Assembly (NCBI RefSeq): GCF_007858445.1
Contig: NZ_VIGV01000001.1
Coordinates: 558,001-622,000 of the forward strand
Length of the DNA: 64,000 bases
Source of the DNA: Tsukamurella sputi
GTDB lineage: Bacteria; Actinomycetota; Actinomycetes; Mycobacteriales; Mycobacteriaceae
Direction of reading: 5' to 3'
A program made the translations under genes and the position numbers. Under the pieces are notes generated by a model, which was not told where the DNA came from, made no database searches, and was given only the letters and a program-made list of their open reading frames with translations. Positions within the stretch are counted from its first letter, which is position 1. Each line of letters begins with the position of its first letter. This document shows, piece by piece, positions 36,620 to 46,675 of this stretch.

Positions 36620-37665
36620 CCCACTCCTCCACGACCTCCACCGGCGAACGGCGACGCGGTCAGCGGCGCTCCCCGATCCAGACCGGCGCCATGGGCATCG
36701 TCCTGCTGCTCATGGCGACGGCCTCGGCGTTCCTCATCGACCGCCTCCCTCTGATCGGCGCGGGAACCACCTACACCGCCCTGTTCAGTGAGGCCGCAGG
36801 CCTGCTGCCGAGCAACGAGGTCCGCGTGGCCGGCGTCAAGGTCGGCACCGTCCAGTCCGTCGACCTCGACCTCAAGGCCGCGAAGGCACGGGTGAAGTTC
36901 CGCGCCAAGGACGTCTGGCTCGGCGACAACACCTCCGCGAGCATCCAGATCAAGACGGTGCTGGGCCAGAAGTACCTGGCCCTGGACCCCCGCGGCGCGA
37001 ACCGTCTGGACCCGAAGCACACGATCACCGACACCACCTCCCCGTACGACGTGGTCGCCGCCGTCTCCGACGCCTCCAGCACCATCGACAAGACCGACAC
37101 GAAGCGGCTCGCGCAGAGCATGCACACCCTCGCGGACGCCTTCCGCGAGACGCCGCCGAACGTGCGTGCATCGCTCACCGGCATCACGCGGTTGTCCGAG
37201 ACCATCAACAAGCGCGACGAGGACCTGCAGCGCCTGCTGGCCGAGACCGGTAAGACGTCGAAGCTGCTGGCGGACCGCACGGAGAACTTCCGCAAGCTGA
37301 TCGGCGACGCGGGAGCGCTGCTCACCACCCTGAACCAGCGCCAGGACGACATCACGCAGCTGCTCGAGACCACGCAGTCGCTCTCGACGACGCTCACCGG
37401 CATCGTGCGCGACAACGAGAAGCAGATCGGTCCGGCGCTCACCTCGTTGCGCCAGGTGGTGCAGTTGCTGCAGGACAACAAGAAGGGCCTGGAGAGCACG
37501 ATCACGCTGCTCGCGCCGTTCTACAAGGTCTACAGCAACGTCTTCGGCAACGGCCGGTGGCAGGAGTCGGTGGTCACCAACCTCACGCCGCCCGGTCTGC
37601 CGGTGATCCCCGGCAGCCGCCCTCCGATCCGTACTGATCTGCGGACCAACGGGGGCGAGAAGTGA
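36616..37665 (+). CDS. mceC: MceC-family protein
   Basis: The protein has 349 residues. A basic cytoplasmic tail of about 24 residues precedes the membrane helix (about 26-42). The MCE domain (about 50-125) contains LLPSNEVRVAGVKVGTVQSV, and long predicted coiled-coil helices follow (about 150-310). Its stop overlaps the start of a 19-codon mini-frame rather than touching mceD directly. Confidence 0.94.
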   Translation: MTHSSTTSTGERRRGQRRSPIQTGAMGIVLLLMATASAFLIDRLPLIGAGTTYTALFSEAAGLLPSNEVRVAGVKVGTVQSVDLDLKAAKARVKFRAKDVWLGDNTSASIQIKTVLGQKYLALDPRGANRLDPKHTITDTTSPYDVVAAVSDASSTIDKTDTKRLAQSMHTLADAFRETPPNVRASLTGITRLSETINKRDEDLQRLLAETGKTSKLLADRTENFRKLIGDAGALLTTLNQRQDDITQLLETTQSLSTTLTGIVRDNEKQIGPALTSLRQVVQLLQDNKKGLESTITLLAPFYKVYSNVFGNGRWQESVVTNLTPPGLPVIPGSRPPIRTDLRTNGGEK

Positions 37666-37724
37666 TGGCGCGCAGCTACCCGTTCGGAGCCCCCTCGACG
37701 TCCTTCCCAGGAGGCCAGAAATGA
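37665..37724 (+). CDS. 19-residue mini-ORF linking mceC and mceD
   Basis: An ATG overlapping the mceC stop (TGATG) opens a 19-codon frame, MARSYPFGAPSTSFPGGQK. Its stop overlaps the mceD ATG (ATGA). The mceD ribosome-binding site AGGAGG (37709-37714) lies inside it. It could be a coupling peptide that keeps ribosomes moving from mceC to mceD, or chance spacing. No product is known. Confidence 0.45.
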   Translation: MARSYPFGAPSTSFPGGQK

Positions 37725-39109
37725 CGAGCCTCGAGAAGTTCGGCCTGACCCCGCGTCGGCTCGCCTACGCCGCGGCCGCGCTAGTGGCGGTCGTCGTCAT
37801 CGCGAGCTGCGGCTGGTGGTTGGTGCGCACGATGGGCGCCACCCGCGTCACCGCGTACTTCGACCGCGGTGTGGGCATCTACGCCGGCTCGGACGTGCGG
37901 ATCCTCGGCGTCAAGGTCGGCGAGATCGACGAGGTCACGCCCGAGCGCGACCGCGTCCGGGTGCAGCTGCAGGTGAATCGGGGGGTGAAGCTGCCCAAGG
38001 ATCTCTGGGCCGCGCAGGTCACCCCGTCGGTCATCTCGGACCGCTACGTCCAGCTCCTGCCCGTCTACACCGACGGCCCCACCGCGAGCAGCGGCGCCGT
38101 CGTGAACCAGGACCACACCATGACACCGGTCGAGATCGACCAGGTGTACGCGTCGATCAGCACGCTCGCCCAGGCCCTCGGCCCCGAGGGCGCGAACAAG
38201 GCGAAGCCGGGCGAACAGGGCGCGCTGACCGACCTGCTCGACGTCTCCGCCGAGAACCTCGCGGGCAACGGTCGGGCGATGGCCGATGCCATCGCCGGGC
38301 TGTCGAAGGCGAGCACGACCCTCTCGAACTCCCGCGACAACATCGCGGCGACCGTCAAGGGGCTCAACACCTTCGTCACCATGCTGGCCGAGAACGACAA
38401 GCAGGTGCGTACGTTCAACACCCAGCTCGCGGACCTCACCAAGTACCTGGCCGGTGAACGCGACGACTTCACGAAGGCGCTGAACCTGCTGGCGACCGCC
38501 CTCGGCGACGTGGGCGCCTTCGTCCGGGACAACCGCGACGCGCTGAGCTCGAACGTGCACGGTCTCACCGAGATCACGAAGGTGCTCAACGATACGAAGA
38601 CCGCACAGGCGCAGATCCTCTCCTACCTGCCCGTCGCCGCGAGCAACCTGGACCAGGCCTACGACCCCGACTCCGGAACGCTGACCCTGCGCCCCAACCT
38701 CCCCGACCTGCAGGACCCACTCGGCACGGCGTGCAAGCTCGCCGATCTCGGCAAGCTCATGCCCGGGAACCCGCAGTTCGCGCAGATCACCACGACGCTC
38801 GGTCCGCTGCTCTCCCAGTGCACCACCATCGCCAAGCAGATCACCGACGGCGTGCGGGTGCCCTCGCTCAACCTGCCGCTCGGCATCCTCTCCGGCGCCA
38901 ACCTGCAGCGCGGCTCGGTGCCCGGCACGGTGCCGGGGCGCACGGCACCGTCGGTCGACGGTGTGCTCCCGCCGACCCCGGCGGGTACGGGCCCGTCGAC
39001 CACCGCGGCCGCGCCCAGCACCTCGGTCGCGCCCGGCACGTCGGCGAAGCCGGCTCCGAGCGGTTCGGCGAAGCCCGCGGCACCGCCGGCGACGGGAGGC
39101 GCGCGATGA
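37721..39109 (+). CDS. mceD: MceD-family protein
   Basis: The protein has 462 residues. The anchor (about 14-36) is followed by an MCE domain (about 42-120) containing IYAGSDVRILGVKVGEIDEV, then needle helices. The last 70 residues are a low-complexity Pro/Ser/Thr/Ala tail, common in MceD and probably located in the cell wall. AGGAGG precedes the ATG by 6 bases. Confidence 0.94.
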   Translation: MTSLEKFGLTPRRLAYAAAALVAVVVIASCGWWLVRTMGATRVTAYFDRGVGIYAGSDVRILGVKVGEIDEVTPERDRVRVQLQVNRGVKLPKDLWAAQVTPSVISDRYVQLLPVYTDGPTASSGAVVNQDHTMTPVEIDQVYASISTLAQALGPEGANKAKPGEQGALTDLLDVSAENLAGNGRAMADAIAGLSKASTTLSNSRDNIAATVKGLNTFVTMLAENDKQVRTFNTQLADLTKYLAGERDDFTKALNLLATALGDVGAFVRDNRDALSSNVHGLTEITKVLNDTKTAQAQILSYLPVAASNLDQAYDPDSGTLTLRPNLPDLQDPLGTACKLADLGKLMPGNPQFAQITTTLGPLLSQCTTIAKQITDGVRVPSLNLPLGILSGANLQRGSVPGTVPGRTAPSVDGVLPPTPAGTGPSTTAAAPSTSVAPGTSAKPAPSGSAKPAAPPATGGAR

Positions 39110-40182
39110 AGCGGCGGCTCCTGGCCGGCGGCGCGCTGGCGATGACCTCGGTCCTACTCACGGCCTGTGGCGGTATCTACTCGGTGCCGCTGCCCGGCGG
39201 CCCCGCGCTCGGCGCGCACCCGACGACGCTCCACCTGCAGTTCGAGAACGTGATGGATCTCGTGCCCGAGTCCTCCGTGCGGATCGGCGGTGCCACGGTC
39301 GGCAAGGTCGAATCGATCGGCCTCGCGGAGGACGGGTGGACCGCCGACGTCGTAGTCAAGGTGCGCGACGGGGTGAAGGTGCCCGCCGACAGCCGGGCCG
39401 CGATCGAGCAGTCGAACCTGTTGGGCGAGAAGTACGTCACGCTCGTCTCCTCCGGCGGATCCGACGGTGCCGCACTGCAGAGCGGCGCGACCCTGCGGGC
39501 CGCGGCGAACAAGACGAACGCGTCCATCGAGCAGGTGCTCGGCGTTCTCTCGCTGGTGCTCAACGACGGTGGCGTGGGCAAGCTCAAGCCGATCGTCGAC
39601 GAACTCAACACCGCGACGAGCAACCCGCAGCGGGTGCGCTCGCTCATCACGCAGACCGACCTCCTCATCGCGGGGCTGAACAAGCAGCGCTCGGACATCA
39701 CCACCGCGATCGACGGGGTCGCGAAGCTGTCCGAACGGGCTGCCGGCCAGACCGTGCAGATCAGCCGGATCCTCGCGGAGCTGCCGCGCGGCACCGCGGT
39801 CCTCAACGAGCAGCGGCCCGAGATCATCGAGATGATCAAGCAGCTCGACCGGCTCGGCAAGGTCGGAACGGAGGTGCTGTCGAAGTCGCAGAAGGAACTC
39901 ATCGAGGACCTGCTGTCACTGCGTCCCACGCTCCGCGCGCTCGCCGGCGCCGCCGACGACATCGTCACCGCCCTGCCCTTCATCGCCACCTTCCCGTTCC
40001 CGGACGCCGGTGTCGACGCGATCAAGGGCGATTCGATGAACCTGTTCATCTCGCTCGACACCCGCCTGATCAACCAGCTCGAGGCGCTCGGCGCGGGTGC
40101 CGGTCCCCCGACCCCGGTCGCCCCGAAGTACGGTCCCGGCTCCGGTCGGGCGACGACCACCACGCAGGGAGGCACGCGATGA
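39106..40182 (+). CDS. mceE: MceE-family lipoprotein (LprK-like)
   Basis: The protein has 358 residues. The signal peptide ends in the lipobox LLTACGG, so unlike the other Mce subunits it is expected to be lipid-anchored, as LprK and LprN are. The MCE domain (about 40-120) has LVPESSVRIGGATVGKVESI. Helical needle and tail follow. ATG overlaps the mceD stop. Confidence 0.94.
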   Translation: MKRRLLAGGALAMTSVLLTACGGIYSVPLPGGPALGAHPTTLHLQFENVMDLVPESSVRIGGATVGKVESIGLAEDGWTADVVVKVRDGVKVPADSRAAIEQSNLLGEKYVTLVSSGGSDGAALQSGATLRAAANKTNASIEQVLGVLSLVLNDGGVGKLKPIVDELNTATSNPQRVRSLITQTDLLIAGLNKQRSDITTAIDGVAKLSERAAGQTVQISRILAELPRGTAVLNEQRPEIIEMIKQLDRLGKVGTEVLSKSQKELIEDLLSLRPTLRALAGAADDIVTALPFIATFPFPDAGVDAIKGDSMNLFISLDTRLINQLEALGAGAGPPTPVAPKYGPGSGRATTTTQGGTR

Positions 40183-41441
40183 TCCCCAAGCTGCAGCGAC
40201 GCCAGCTGCTGGTCTTCGCCGTGCTGGCCGTGGTCGGCATCGCCTTCGTCGGCGCCCAGTACGCCCGCATCGACAAGATGCTCGGATTCGGCGTCTACAC
40301 CGTCAAGGTCATGCTCAAGGACTCCGGCGGGATCTTCACCAACGCCGAGGTCACCTACCGCGGCACGCCCGTCGGCCGGGTGGGGCAGCTGCACCTCGTC
40401 CCCGACGGCGTGCAGGTGGACCTGCAGCTCGACAAGAGCCGGCCGTCGGTGCCCGATGACGTCCAGGCCGTCGTCGCCGAGCGCTCGTCGATCGGCGAGC
40501 AGTATCTCGACCTCGTGCCGAAGAAGCTGCCGGAGGGCGGCACACCGTCGAAAACAGTGCTGGCGGACGGCGCCGTCATCCGGGACACCCGGGTCCAGGA
40601 GCCGATCGAGGACTTCCTGGGGCACGTGACCGTGCTCAGCGAGTCCGTCGATCCGGCGAAGCTCAAGACGGTGGTCACGGAGCTGTCGGTGGCGCTCGGC
40701 GGCAACGGGCAGAACCTGCGGGCCCTGGTCGAATCGCTGTCGCGCCTCGCGCAGACCGGCAGCGACACGCTCGATCCCACGCTCTCGCTCATCACCAACG
40801 GCCGCACCGCACTCGCGACGCAGGCCGAGCAGTCCTCGGCCATCCGGCAGTGGGCGGACAGCCTCAAGGTGGTCACCGCGACCCTCGCGAACAGCGATCC
40901 CGACCTGCGCAAGCTGCTCCAGACCGGCAACCTGTCGGCGACGCAGCTCAGCGCGCTGGTCCAGCAGTCCGGTGGCGACGTGACGAAGGTCGTCCACGAT
41001 CTGGCGGCCCAGCTGACGGCAGTCGACCCCGTGGCGCCCAACCTCAAGCAGATCCTGATCCTGTTCCCGATGATCGCGTCCGGCGCTTTCGCCACCTCGC
41101 CGGGCGACGGTCTGCTGCACTACGGTGTGGTCCTCGAAGTGAACAACCCTCCGGCGTGCACCGTCGGCTACGAATCGACGCAGAAGATGATCGACGCGAT
41201 CAAGAAGCAGAACCCGGATTTCGACATCAACCGGGATCCGTTCCCGTTCAACACGCAGGTCGGCTGTGACGTGCCGCAGGGCAATCCCACCGGCGTCCGC
41301 AGCGCGGATCGGGCCCGCTACGCCGATCCGCGCGTCCCGCAGCCCTGGGACGGCAAGCCGAAGGTGATCGCGCCGGACCGTCTCGATCTGGGCCCGGTCG
41401 CCCAGGCCGCCGCCACGATCCTGGGAGGGCACCCGAAGTGA
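40179..41441 (+). CDS. mceF: MceF-family protein
   Basis: The protein has 420 residues. The anchor is at about 9-27. The MCE domain (about 36-115) contains IFTNAEVTYRGTPVGRVGQL and SSIGEQYLDLVP. The C-terminal part has the MceF cysteines in PACTVGYES and VGCDVPQG. ATG overlaps the mceE stop. It completes the set of six Mce subunits. Confidence 0.94.
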   Translation: MIPKLQRRQLLVFAVLAVVGIAFVGAQYARIDKMLGFGVYTVKVMLKDSGGIFTNAEVTYRGTPVGRVGQLHLVPDGVQVDLQLDKSRPSVPDDVQAVVAERSSIGEQYLDLVPKKLPEGGTPSKTVLADGAVIRDTRVQEPIEDFLGHVTVLSESVDPAKLKTVVTELSVALGGNGQNLRALVESLSRLAQTGSDTLDPTLSLITNGRTALATQAEQSSAIRQWADSLKVVTATLANSDPDLRKLLQTGNLSATQLSALVQQSGGDVTKVVHDLAAQLTAVDPVAPNLKQILILFPMIASGAFATSPGDGLLHYGVVLEVNNPPACTVGYESTQKMIDAIKKQNPDFDINRDPFPFNTQVGCDVPQGNPTGVRSADRARYADPRVPQPWDGKPKVIAPDRLDLGPVAQAAATILGGHPK

Positions 41442-42091
41442 CGCAGCCCGCCGCCGACCGCAAGCCCCTCGCCCTGGCCCTCGTCCTCCTCGCGGTGGCC
41501 GTGGTCGTCGCCGTCGTCGTGGGCGTGAACTGGTGGGGCCGGCATACCGACCACGAGCGCGCCGCCGCCCGCGACGCCGCCGTCGACGGTGCCCGCCAGG
41601 CCGTCATCGACATCCAGAAGATCGACACCAAGGACGTCGACGGCACGCTGCGCCGCATGGGCGAGGCGATGACCGGCGACCTGCGCAAGGACTGGGACGA
41701 GCGCGAGCGGGTGTCCACCGAGGACATGCTCAAGCAGTACACGGGCGTGGCGCTGCAGACGGATCCGGTGGTCGCCTCCGCCGCGCCGATCGAGTTCGAC
41801 GAGGCCGGCGGCGCCGCGAAGGTGCTGGTGTACCTCGTGGTCCGCCAGTCCGAGAACGGGAAGCAGGCGGACAACGCCTACCGCTGGACCTACGTGATGT
41901 CGATGGCCAAGGTCGACGGCGCCTGGAAGGCGTCGGGGATGCAGCCGCTCCAGGAGCGCGCCGCGATCGGCCCCGCCGACCCGTCGAAGCCCGCGACCGG
42001 TGCCGCCCCCGAGGCGACGGCAACGCCCGCACCGTCGACCGCCGCACCGTCGACTGCCGCGCCGGCGCAGAGCGAAGGAGGCACACCGTGA
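41438..42091 (+). CDS. Mce-associated membrane protein 1
   Basis: The protein has 217 residues. One membrane helix (about 11-33) precedes a compact alpha/beta domain (about 45-175) like the Mas/NTF2-like proteins that follow mce operons, and then a Pro/Ala/Thr-rich tail. Such proteins stabilise Mce complexes in mycobacteria (known of the family, for example OmamA). GTG overlaps the mceF stop. Confidence 0.88.
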   Translation: MTQPAADRKPLALALVLLAVAVVVAVVVGVNWWGRHTDHERAAARDAAVDGARQAVIDIQKIDTKDVDGTLRRMGEAMTGDLRKDWDERERVSTEDMLKQYTGVALQTDPVVASAAPIEFDEAGGAAKVLVYLVVRQSENGKQADNAYRWTYVMSMAKVDGAWKASGMQPLQERAAIGPADPSKPATGAAPEATATPAPSTAAPSTAAPAQSEGGTP

Positions 42092-42852
42092 CCGACGATG
42101 CGAAGCCGGAGAGCACCGACCCCGACGAGGCCACAACCACGCTCCCCCCGGAAGGAGCCCCCGACCTGGAATCCGCAGCGGCGAAGCGGCGCCCGGTCGC
42201 GCGCGGGACGTCGCTGCGTCGCCCCGCCACCCCCGTGCCGTCCGAGGCCGGCACAGCCGAGGCACGTACCGCTGCCGTGTCGGACACCGACGAGCCCGAG
42301 GAGAAGGCCGTTGAGGAGGCGCCGAAGGACGCCGTTCCGGGACGTGCGATCTCCGCGAACCGCCTGCCGATCGCGATCGGCGTGGCGGCGGTGGCGATCC
42401 TGGTCGTCGCGGCTCTCGTCGCGTGGCTCCGGCCGTGGGCGGCGGCGGTGGACAATCGCGCCTTCGTAGACACCGGATTGACGACGCAGGTCACATCCGT
42501 CGCGAAGCAGGCCGCGAAGGACATCTACACGATCGACATGAACGACCTCGGCCCGTGGGAGAAGCGCCTCGACGCGGTGCTGACGCCGGGCATGATCACG
42601 GAGGCGAAGAAGCTCCGGACGGCGATCACCCAGACCGCCGGCGCGCTGCAGGACGTGAAGGTCAAGGTCGATGACGGCGATCTCACGGCCGGCGTCTCCC
42701 TCGCGCGCAAGGACCACGCCGAGGTGCTGCTCAACGTACGACAGCAGGTATCGACGCAGGGCGTCCCCTTCGCGACGATGCAGTCGCCGATGAAGTTCGT
42801 GTTGGATCGCTTCGACGGGACGTGGAAGGTCAGCTCGATCACGCCGCTGTGA
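42088..42852 (+). CDS. Mce-associated membrane protein 2
   Basis: The protein has 254 residues. A long charged, disordered cytoplasmic region (about 1-85) precedes one membrane helix (about 93-113). An NTF2-like extracytoplasmic domain ends DRFDGTWKVSSITPL. It is paralogous to the preceding gene. GTG overlaps the previous stop, and AAGGAGG lies before it. It is the last gene of the mce operon and converges on the four-helix membrane protein gene. Confidence 0.88.
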   Translation: MTDDAKPESTDPDEATTTLPPEGAPDLESAAAKRRPVARGTSLRRPATPVPSEAGTAEARTAAVSDTDEPEEKAVEEAPKDAVPGRAISANRLPIAIGVAAVAILVVAALVAWLRPWAAAVDNRAFVDTGLTTQVTSVAKQAAKDIYTIDMNDLGPWEKRLDAVLTPGMITEAKKLRTAITQTAGALQDVKVKVDDGDLTAGVSLARKDHAEVLLNVRQQVSTQGVPFATMQSPMKFVLDRFDGTWKVSSITPL

Positions 42853-42864
42853 GCGGGCCGCCGA

Positions 42865-43299
42865 TCAGGCGGTGGCGGGACGCTTCGCGGCCAGTCGTCG
42901 CCCGACGACGGTGCCGAGGGAGGCGGGGATCACGATGAGCAGCGCGGTGAAGCACGCACCGATGACCAGCTCGAAGGGCAACGAGCCCTGTCCGATCCCC
43001 GGCAGCAGCCAAGTCCCGACCGCCCAGCACACCGCGCCGGAAACCACCCCGGCGAAGAGCGCCGCCTTGAACCAGCGGCCCACGAGGTCGATGCCCTGCT
43101 CCGCGACCGGGTTCGCCCTGGCGTCGGTGAGTCCGTCGTAGCCACCGAAGACGATGGCCACGGCCATCACGACCGCGACTGCGGCGAATCGCTGCGCCGT
43201 CCCCTGCGTCGGGAAGGCCACGATGCCCCACGCCAGCGCGGAGCGCACGACGACCTGCACCGCCGCAAGGGCGAGGCCACGGATCAGCCACGGTTTCAT
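42865..43299 (-). CDS. Four-helix membrane protein (B-4DMT family type)
   Basis: The protein has 144 residues and four hydrophobic helices (about 8-26, 37-54, 78-98 and 107-128). The pattern, including FGGYDGLTDA after the second helix and a VVGRRLAAK end, fits the mycobacterial B-4DMT small-transporter family. The substrate is unknown. It lies downstream of the nrdE terminator on the same strand. Confidence 0.8.
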   Translation of the reverse strand: MKPWLIRGLALAAVQVVVRSALAWGIVAFPTQGTAQRFAAVAVVMAVAIVFGGYDGLTDARANPVAEQGIDLVGRWFKAALFAGVVSGAVCWAVGTWLLPGIGQGSLPFELVIGACFTALLIVIPASLGTVVGRRLAAKRPATA

Positions 43300-43374
43300 G
43301 ACCGCGATTCTATCCGTCTTCGCAGGGCCCGCCGGTCGTCGCCCCTGGTGAACGACCGCCCGTTCGCCGCAACG

Positions 43375-43413
43375 ACGAAGCGCCGGTCCGGGTGTCCCCG
43401 ACCGGCGCTTCGT
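43375..43413 (-). terminator. Strong terminator after nrdE
   Basis: ACGAAGCGCCGGTC (43375-43388) and GACCGGCGCTTCGT (43400-43413) pair perfectly over 14 bases with an 11-base loop, 12 bases after the nrdE stop. It should end the nrdHIE transcript. Confidence 0.85.
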
Positions 43414-43424
43414 GTTCGTCGTTC

Positions 43425-45605
43425 CTAGAGCATGCAGCTGACGCAGCCCTCCACCTCAGTGCCTTCGAGCGCCATCTGCCGCAGGCGGATGTAGTAGAGG
43501 GTCTTGATGCCCTTGCGCCAGGCGTAGATCTGCGCGCGGTTCACGTCACGGGTGGTGGCGGTGTCCTTGAAGAACAGCGTCAGCGACAGGCCCTGATCCA
43601 CGTGCTGCGTGGCGGCGGCGTAGGTGTCGATGATCTTCTCGTAGCCGATCTCGTACGCGTCCTGGTAGTACTCCAGGTTGTCGTTGTCCATGTACGGCGC
43701 CGGGTAGTACACGCGGCCGATCTTGCCCTCCTTGCGGATCTCAACCTTCGCCGCGACGGGGTGGATCGAGCTCGTGGAGTGGTTGATGTAACTGATCGAA
43801 CCGGTGGGCGGCACCGCCTGCAGGTTCTGGTTGTACAGGCCGTACTGCTGCACGTCGGCCTTGAGCTCGCGCCAGTCGTCCTGCGTCGGGATGTGGATCT
43901 CCGCGTCGGCGAAGAGCGCGGCGACCTTGTCGGTGGCCGGCTTCCACTCCTGCTCGGTGTACTTGTCGAAGAACTCGCCCGAGGCGTACTTGCTGTTCTC
44001 GAAACCGCCGAAGGACTGGCCGCGCTCGCGGGCGATGCGGTTCGACGCGCGGATCGCGTGGAACAGCACCGTGTAGAAGTAGATGTTCGTGAAGTCGACA
44101 CCCTCGTCGGAGCCGTAGAAGACCCGCTCGCGCGCCAGGTAGCCGTGCAGGTTCATCTGTCCCAGGCCGATGGCGTGGCTCAGCTTGTTGCCGTACTCGA
44201 TCGACGGGACGGAGCTGATGTCCGTCTGATCGGAGACGGCCGTGAGTCCGCGGATCGCGGTCTCGATGGTGGCGCCGAAGTCGGGGCTGTCCATGGTCTT
44301 CGCGATGTTCAGCGAGCCGAGGTTGCAGGAGATGTCCTTGCCCACCTCCGCGTAGGACAGGTCGTCGTTGTAGGTCGACGGGGTGGAGACCTGCAGGATC
44401 TCGCTGCACAGGTTGGAGTGGGTGATCTTGCCGGCGATCGGGTTCGCGCGGTTCACCGTGTCCTCGTACATGATGTACGGGTAGCCCGACTCGAACTGCA
44501 GCTCGGCGAGGGTCTGGAAGAACTCGCGCGCGTTGATCTTGGTCTTGCGGATCCGCGAATCGTCGACCATCTCGTGGTACTTGTCCGTCACGTTGACGTC
44601 CGCGAAGGGCACGCCGTAGACGCGCTCCACGTCGTACGGCGAGAACAGGTACATGTCGTCGTTGTTCTTGGCGAGCTCGAACGTGATGTCCGGGATCACC
44701 ACACCCAGCGACAGGGTCTTGATACGGATCTTCTCGTCCGCGTTCTCGCGCTTGGTATCGAGGAAGCGGTAGATGTCCGGGTGGTGCGCGTGCAGGTACA
44801 CCGCGCCCGCGCCCTGCCGCGCGCCCAGCTGGTTGGCGTAGCTGAACGAGTCCTCCAGCAGCTTCATGATCGGGATGACGCCCGAGCTCTGGTTCTCGAT
44901 CTTCTTGATCGGGGCGCCGTGCTCGCGGATGTTGCTGAGCAGCAGGGCCACACCGCCACCGCGCTTGGACAGCTGCAGCGCGGAGTTGATGGAGCGACCG
45001 ATCGACTCCATGTTGTCCTCGATCCGCAGCAGGAAGCAGGACACGGGCTCGCCGCGCTGCTTCTTACCCGAGTTGAGGAACGTGGGGGTGGCGGGCTGGA
45101 ACCGGCCGGCGATGATCTCGTCCACCAGGTTGACGGCGAGCTTCTCGTCACCGTCGGCCAGGGTCAGCGCGACCATGCAGACCCGGTCCTCGAAGCGCTC
45201 CAGGTAGCGCTTGCCGTCGAAGGTCTTGAGCGTGTAGCTGGTGTAGTACTTGAACGCGCCCAGGAAGGTGGGGAACCGGAACTTCTTGGCGTAGGCCGCG
45301 TCGAAGAGTCCCTTGACGAACTCGCGGCTGTACTTGTCCAGCACCTCGGGCTCGTAGTAGTTCTCCTCGACGAGGTAGTCGAGCTTCTCGTCCAGGTTGT
45401 GGAAGAAGACCGTGTTCTGGTTGACGTGCTGCAGGAAGTACTGCCGCGCGGCCTCCCGGTCCTTGTCGAACTGGATGCGCCCGTCCTTGTCGTACAGGTT
45501 GAGCATCGCGTTCAGGGCGTGGAAATCGAGCTCGCTGTGGCCGGGGCCGGTGTGGACACCGGACTGGCTTGCCGAGGGGACGAGGTCTTCCTGGGTGGCG
45601 GTCAT
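43425..45605 (-). CDS. nrdE: Class Ib ribonucleotide reductase alpha subunit NrdE
   Basis: This 726-residue catalytic subunit reduces ribonucleoside diphosphates. It has no N-terminal ATP-cone, as expected for class Ib. Visible active-site segments are PVSCFLL and NLCSEILQ with redox cysteines, the latter in the NxCxE motif. The C-terminal tail EGCVSCML carries the C-x2-C that is re-reduced by NrdH. ATG overlaps the nrdI stop (ATGA). Its partner NrdF is encoded 15 kb away. Confidence 0.97.
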   Translation of the reverse strand: MTATQEDLVPSASQSGVHTGPGHSELDFHALNAMLNLYDKDGRIQFDKDREAARQYFLQHVNQNTVFFHNLDEKLDYLVEENYYEPEVLDKYSREFVKGLFDAAYAKKFRFPTFLGAFKYYTSYTLKTFDGKRYLERFEDRVCMVALTLADGDEKLAVNLVDEIIAGRFQPATPTFLNSGKKQRGEPVSCFLLRIEDNMESIGRSINSALQLSKRGGGVALLLSNIREHGAPIKKIENQSSGVIPIMKLLEDSFSYANQLGARQGAGAVYLHAHHPDIYRFLDTKRENADEKIRIKTLSLGVVIPDITFELAKNNDDMYLFSPYDVERVYGVPFADVNVTDKYHEMVDDSRIRKTKINAREFFQTLAELQFESGYPYIMYEDTVNRANPIAGKITHSNLCSEILQVSTPSTYNDDLSYAEVGKDISCNLGSLNIAKTMDSPDFGATIETAIRGLTAVSDQTDISSVPSIEYGNKLSHAIGLGQMNLHGYLARERVFYGSDEGVDFTNIYFYTVLFHAIRASNRIARERGQSFGGFENSKYASGEFFDKYTEQEWKPATDKVAALFADAEIHIPTQDDWRELKADVQQYGLYNQNLQAVPPTGSISYINHSTSSIHPVAAKVEIRKEGKIGRVYYPAPYMDNDNLEYYQDAYEIGYEKIIDTYAAATQHVDQGLSLTLFFKDTATTRDVNRAQIYAWRKGIKTLYYIRLRQMALEGTEVEGCVSCML

Positions 45606-46051
45606 GCGTGCGCACTTTCCTTGCTGTTGTTGCTGGAGAAAAACTCTTCGAGGCCGGTGCGGACGCGGTCCACGTCCTCGCTGGTGCCCATCAGTTCGAA
45701 GCGGTACAGGTACGGGACCCGGCATTTGCGGGAGATCACGTCGCCCGCGTAGCAGAACTCTTCGCCGAAATTCGTGTTCCCCGCCGCGACCACGCCGCGG
45801 ATCAGGGAGCGGTTGTGCTTGTCGTTGAGGAACCGGATCACCTGCTTGGGGACGTATCCCCCGCCCGAGACCGCGGTGGCCTGCTTCCCCCCGCCGTAGG
45901 TGGGGGTGATCAGGACGAAGGGCTCGTCGACGGTGAGCGGTTCCGCTGCCCGCGCCACCGGGATGCGCAGGGCGCGCATACCCAGCTTCTCCACGAATCG
46001 GTGCGTGTTCTCCGACACCGAAGAGAAGTAGACGACGAGCGGCGAAGCCAT
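45602..46051 (-). CDS. nrdI: Flavodoxin-like NrdI
   Basis: The protein has 149 residues. The FMN-binding loop is [16 protein letters not shown], and the later TPTYGGG and [10 protein letters not shown] loops surround the flavin. NrdI supplies the oxidant (superoxide/peroxide) for assembling the manganese-tyrosyl radical of NrdF. It starts 2 bases after nrdH and overlaps nrdE. Confidence 0.97.
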   Translation of the reverse strand: MASPLVVYFSSVSENTHRFVEKLGMRALRIPVARAAEPLTVDEPFVLITPTYGGGKQATAVSGGGYVPKQVIRFLNDKHNRSLIRGVVAAGNTNFGEEFCYAGDVISRKCRVPYLYRFELMGTSEDVDRVRTGLEEFFSSNNSKESAHA

Positions 46052-46053
46052 CG

Positions 46054-46302
46054 CTACGCCGTGGCGGCGACGGCGGCGAGCGCCTTGACCCGGTCCGGGC
46101 GGAAACCCGACCAGTGCGCATCGCCGGCGACGACGACGGGGGCCTGCAGGTAGCCGAGAGCCATGACGTAGTCACGGGCGTCCGAGTCCTCGGTGATGTC
46201 CACCACGCGGTACTCGAGTCCCGCCTTGTCGAGAGCCTTGTAGGTCGCGTTGCACTGCACGCAGGCGGGCTTGGTGTAGACGGTGATCTCGGCCTGGCTC
46301 AT
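46054..46302 (-). CDS. nrdH: Glutaredoxin-like NrdH redoxin
   Basis: This 82-residue electron donor to NrdE has the active site CVQC (Cys14, Cys17) after TVYTKPA and the C-terminal WSGFRPD motif that lets NrdH accept electrons from thioredoxin reductase. The ATG at 46302 follows GGGGAG. It is the first gene of nrdHIE. Confidence 0.97.
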   Translation of the reverse strand: MSQAEITVYTKPACVQCNATYKALDKAGLEYRVVDITEDSDARDYVMALGYLQAPVVVAGDAHWSGFRPDRVKALAAVAATA

Positions 46303-46493
46303 GGTGGCTCCCCTTCGTTCGACTGAGCGCCCGGCAGCACGGAGGCTGCCTCGGAACTCCAGTATGGACCTGACGACTGACAAGTTTTCAGCGAGCTTTG
46401 CCTGCGTGAACTCGGACAGCCGACCGGGCACTTCAGATCACCCTCGAGCCTTCCGATCGCCCCGGCGGGGTTTCGGATCGCGCAGTGGAGAGA

Positions 46494-46541
46494 ACACTAC
46501 ACCTAGTGGTGCCCACCGGGAAGCGACACAAGCACTTGCGA
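46494..46541 (-). promoter_or_regulatory. Tandem NrdR-type boxes in the nrdHIE promoter
   Basis: ACACTACACCTAGTGG (46494-46509) and ACACAAGCACTTGCGA (46526-46541) each match about 10-12 of 16 positions of the NrdR consensus. Their starts are 32 bp apart, the same register as at nrdF. The first box contains TAGTGT on the minus strand, a probable -10, about 190 bases before nrdH. The remaining gene-free stretch from 46303 to 46675 shows nothing else I can support. Confidence 0.78.
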
Positions 46542-46675
46542 ACCACATTCGTGAAATTACCAGCTCGCAAGACGCTCTTTCGGCCGTTTTTCATCGTGAA
46601 TCCCCAGGACACGCCGAGGATCGACGACACGCCGATCGGACACGCCCGACACCACCCGAGTACCGCTCCGAGGCC

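Noticed and set aside
43392-45752. 786-codon plus-strand frame opposite nrdE
   Set aside because: It is the antisense of conserved NrdE codons. No start signal or motif supports it.
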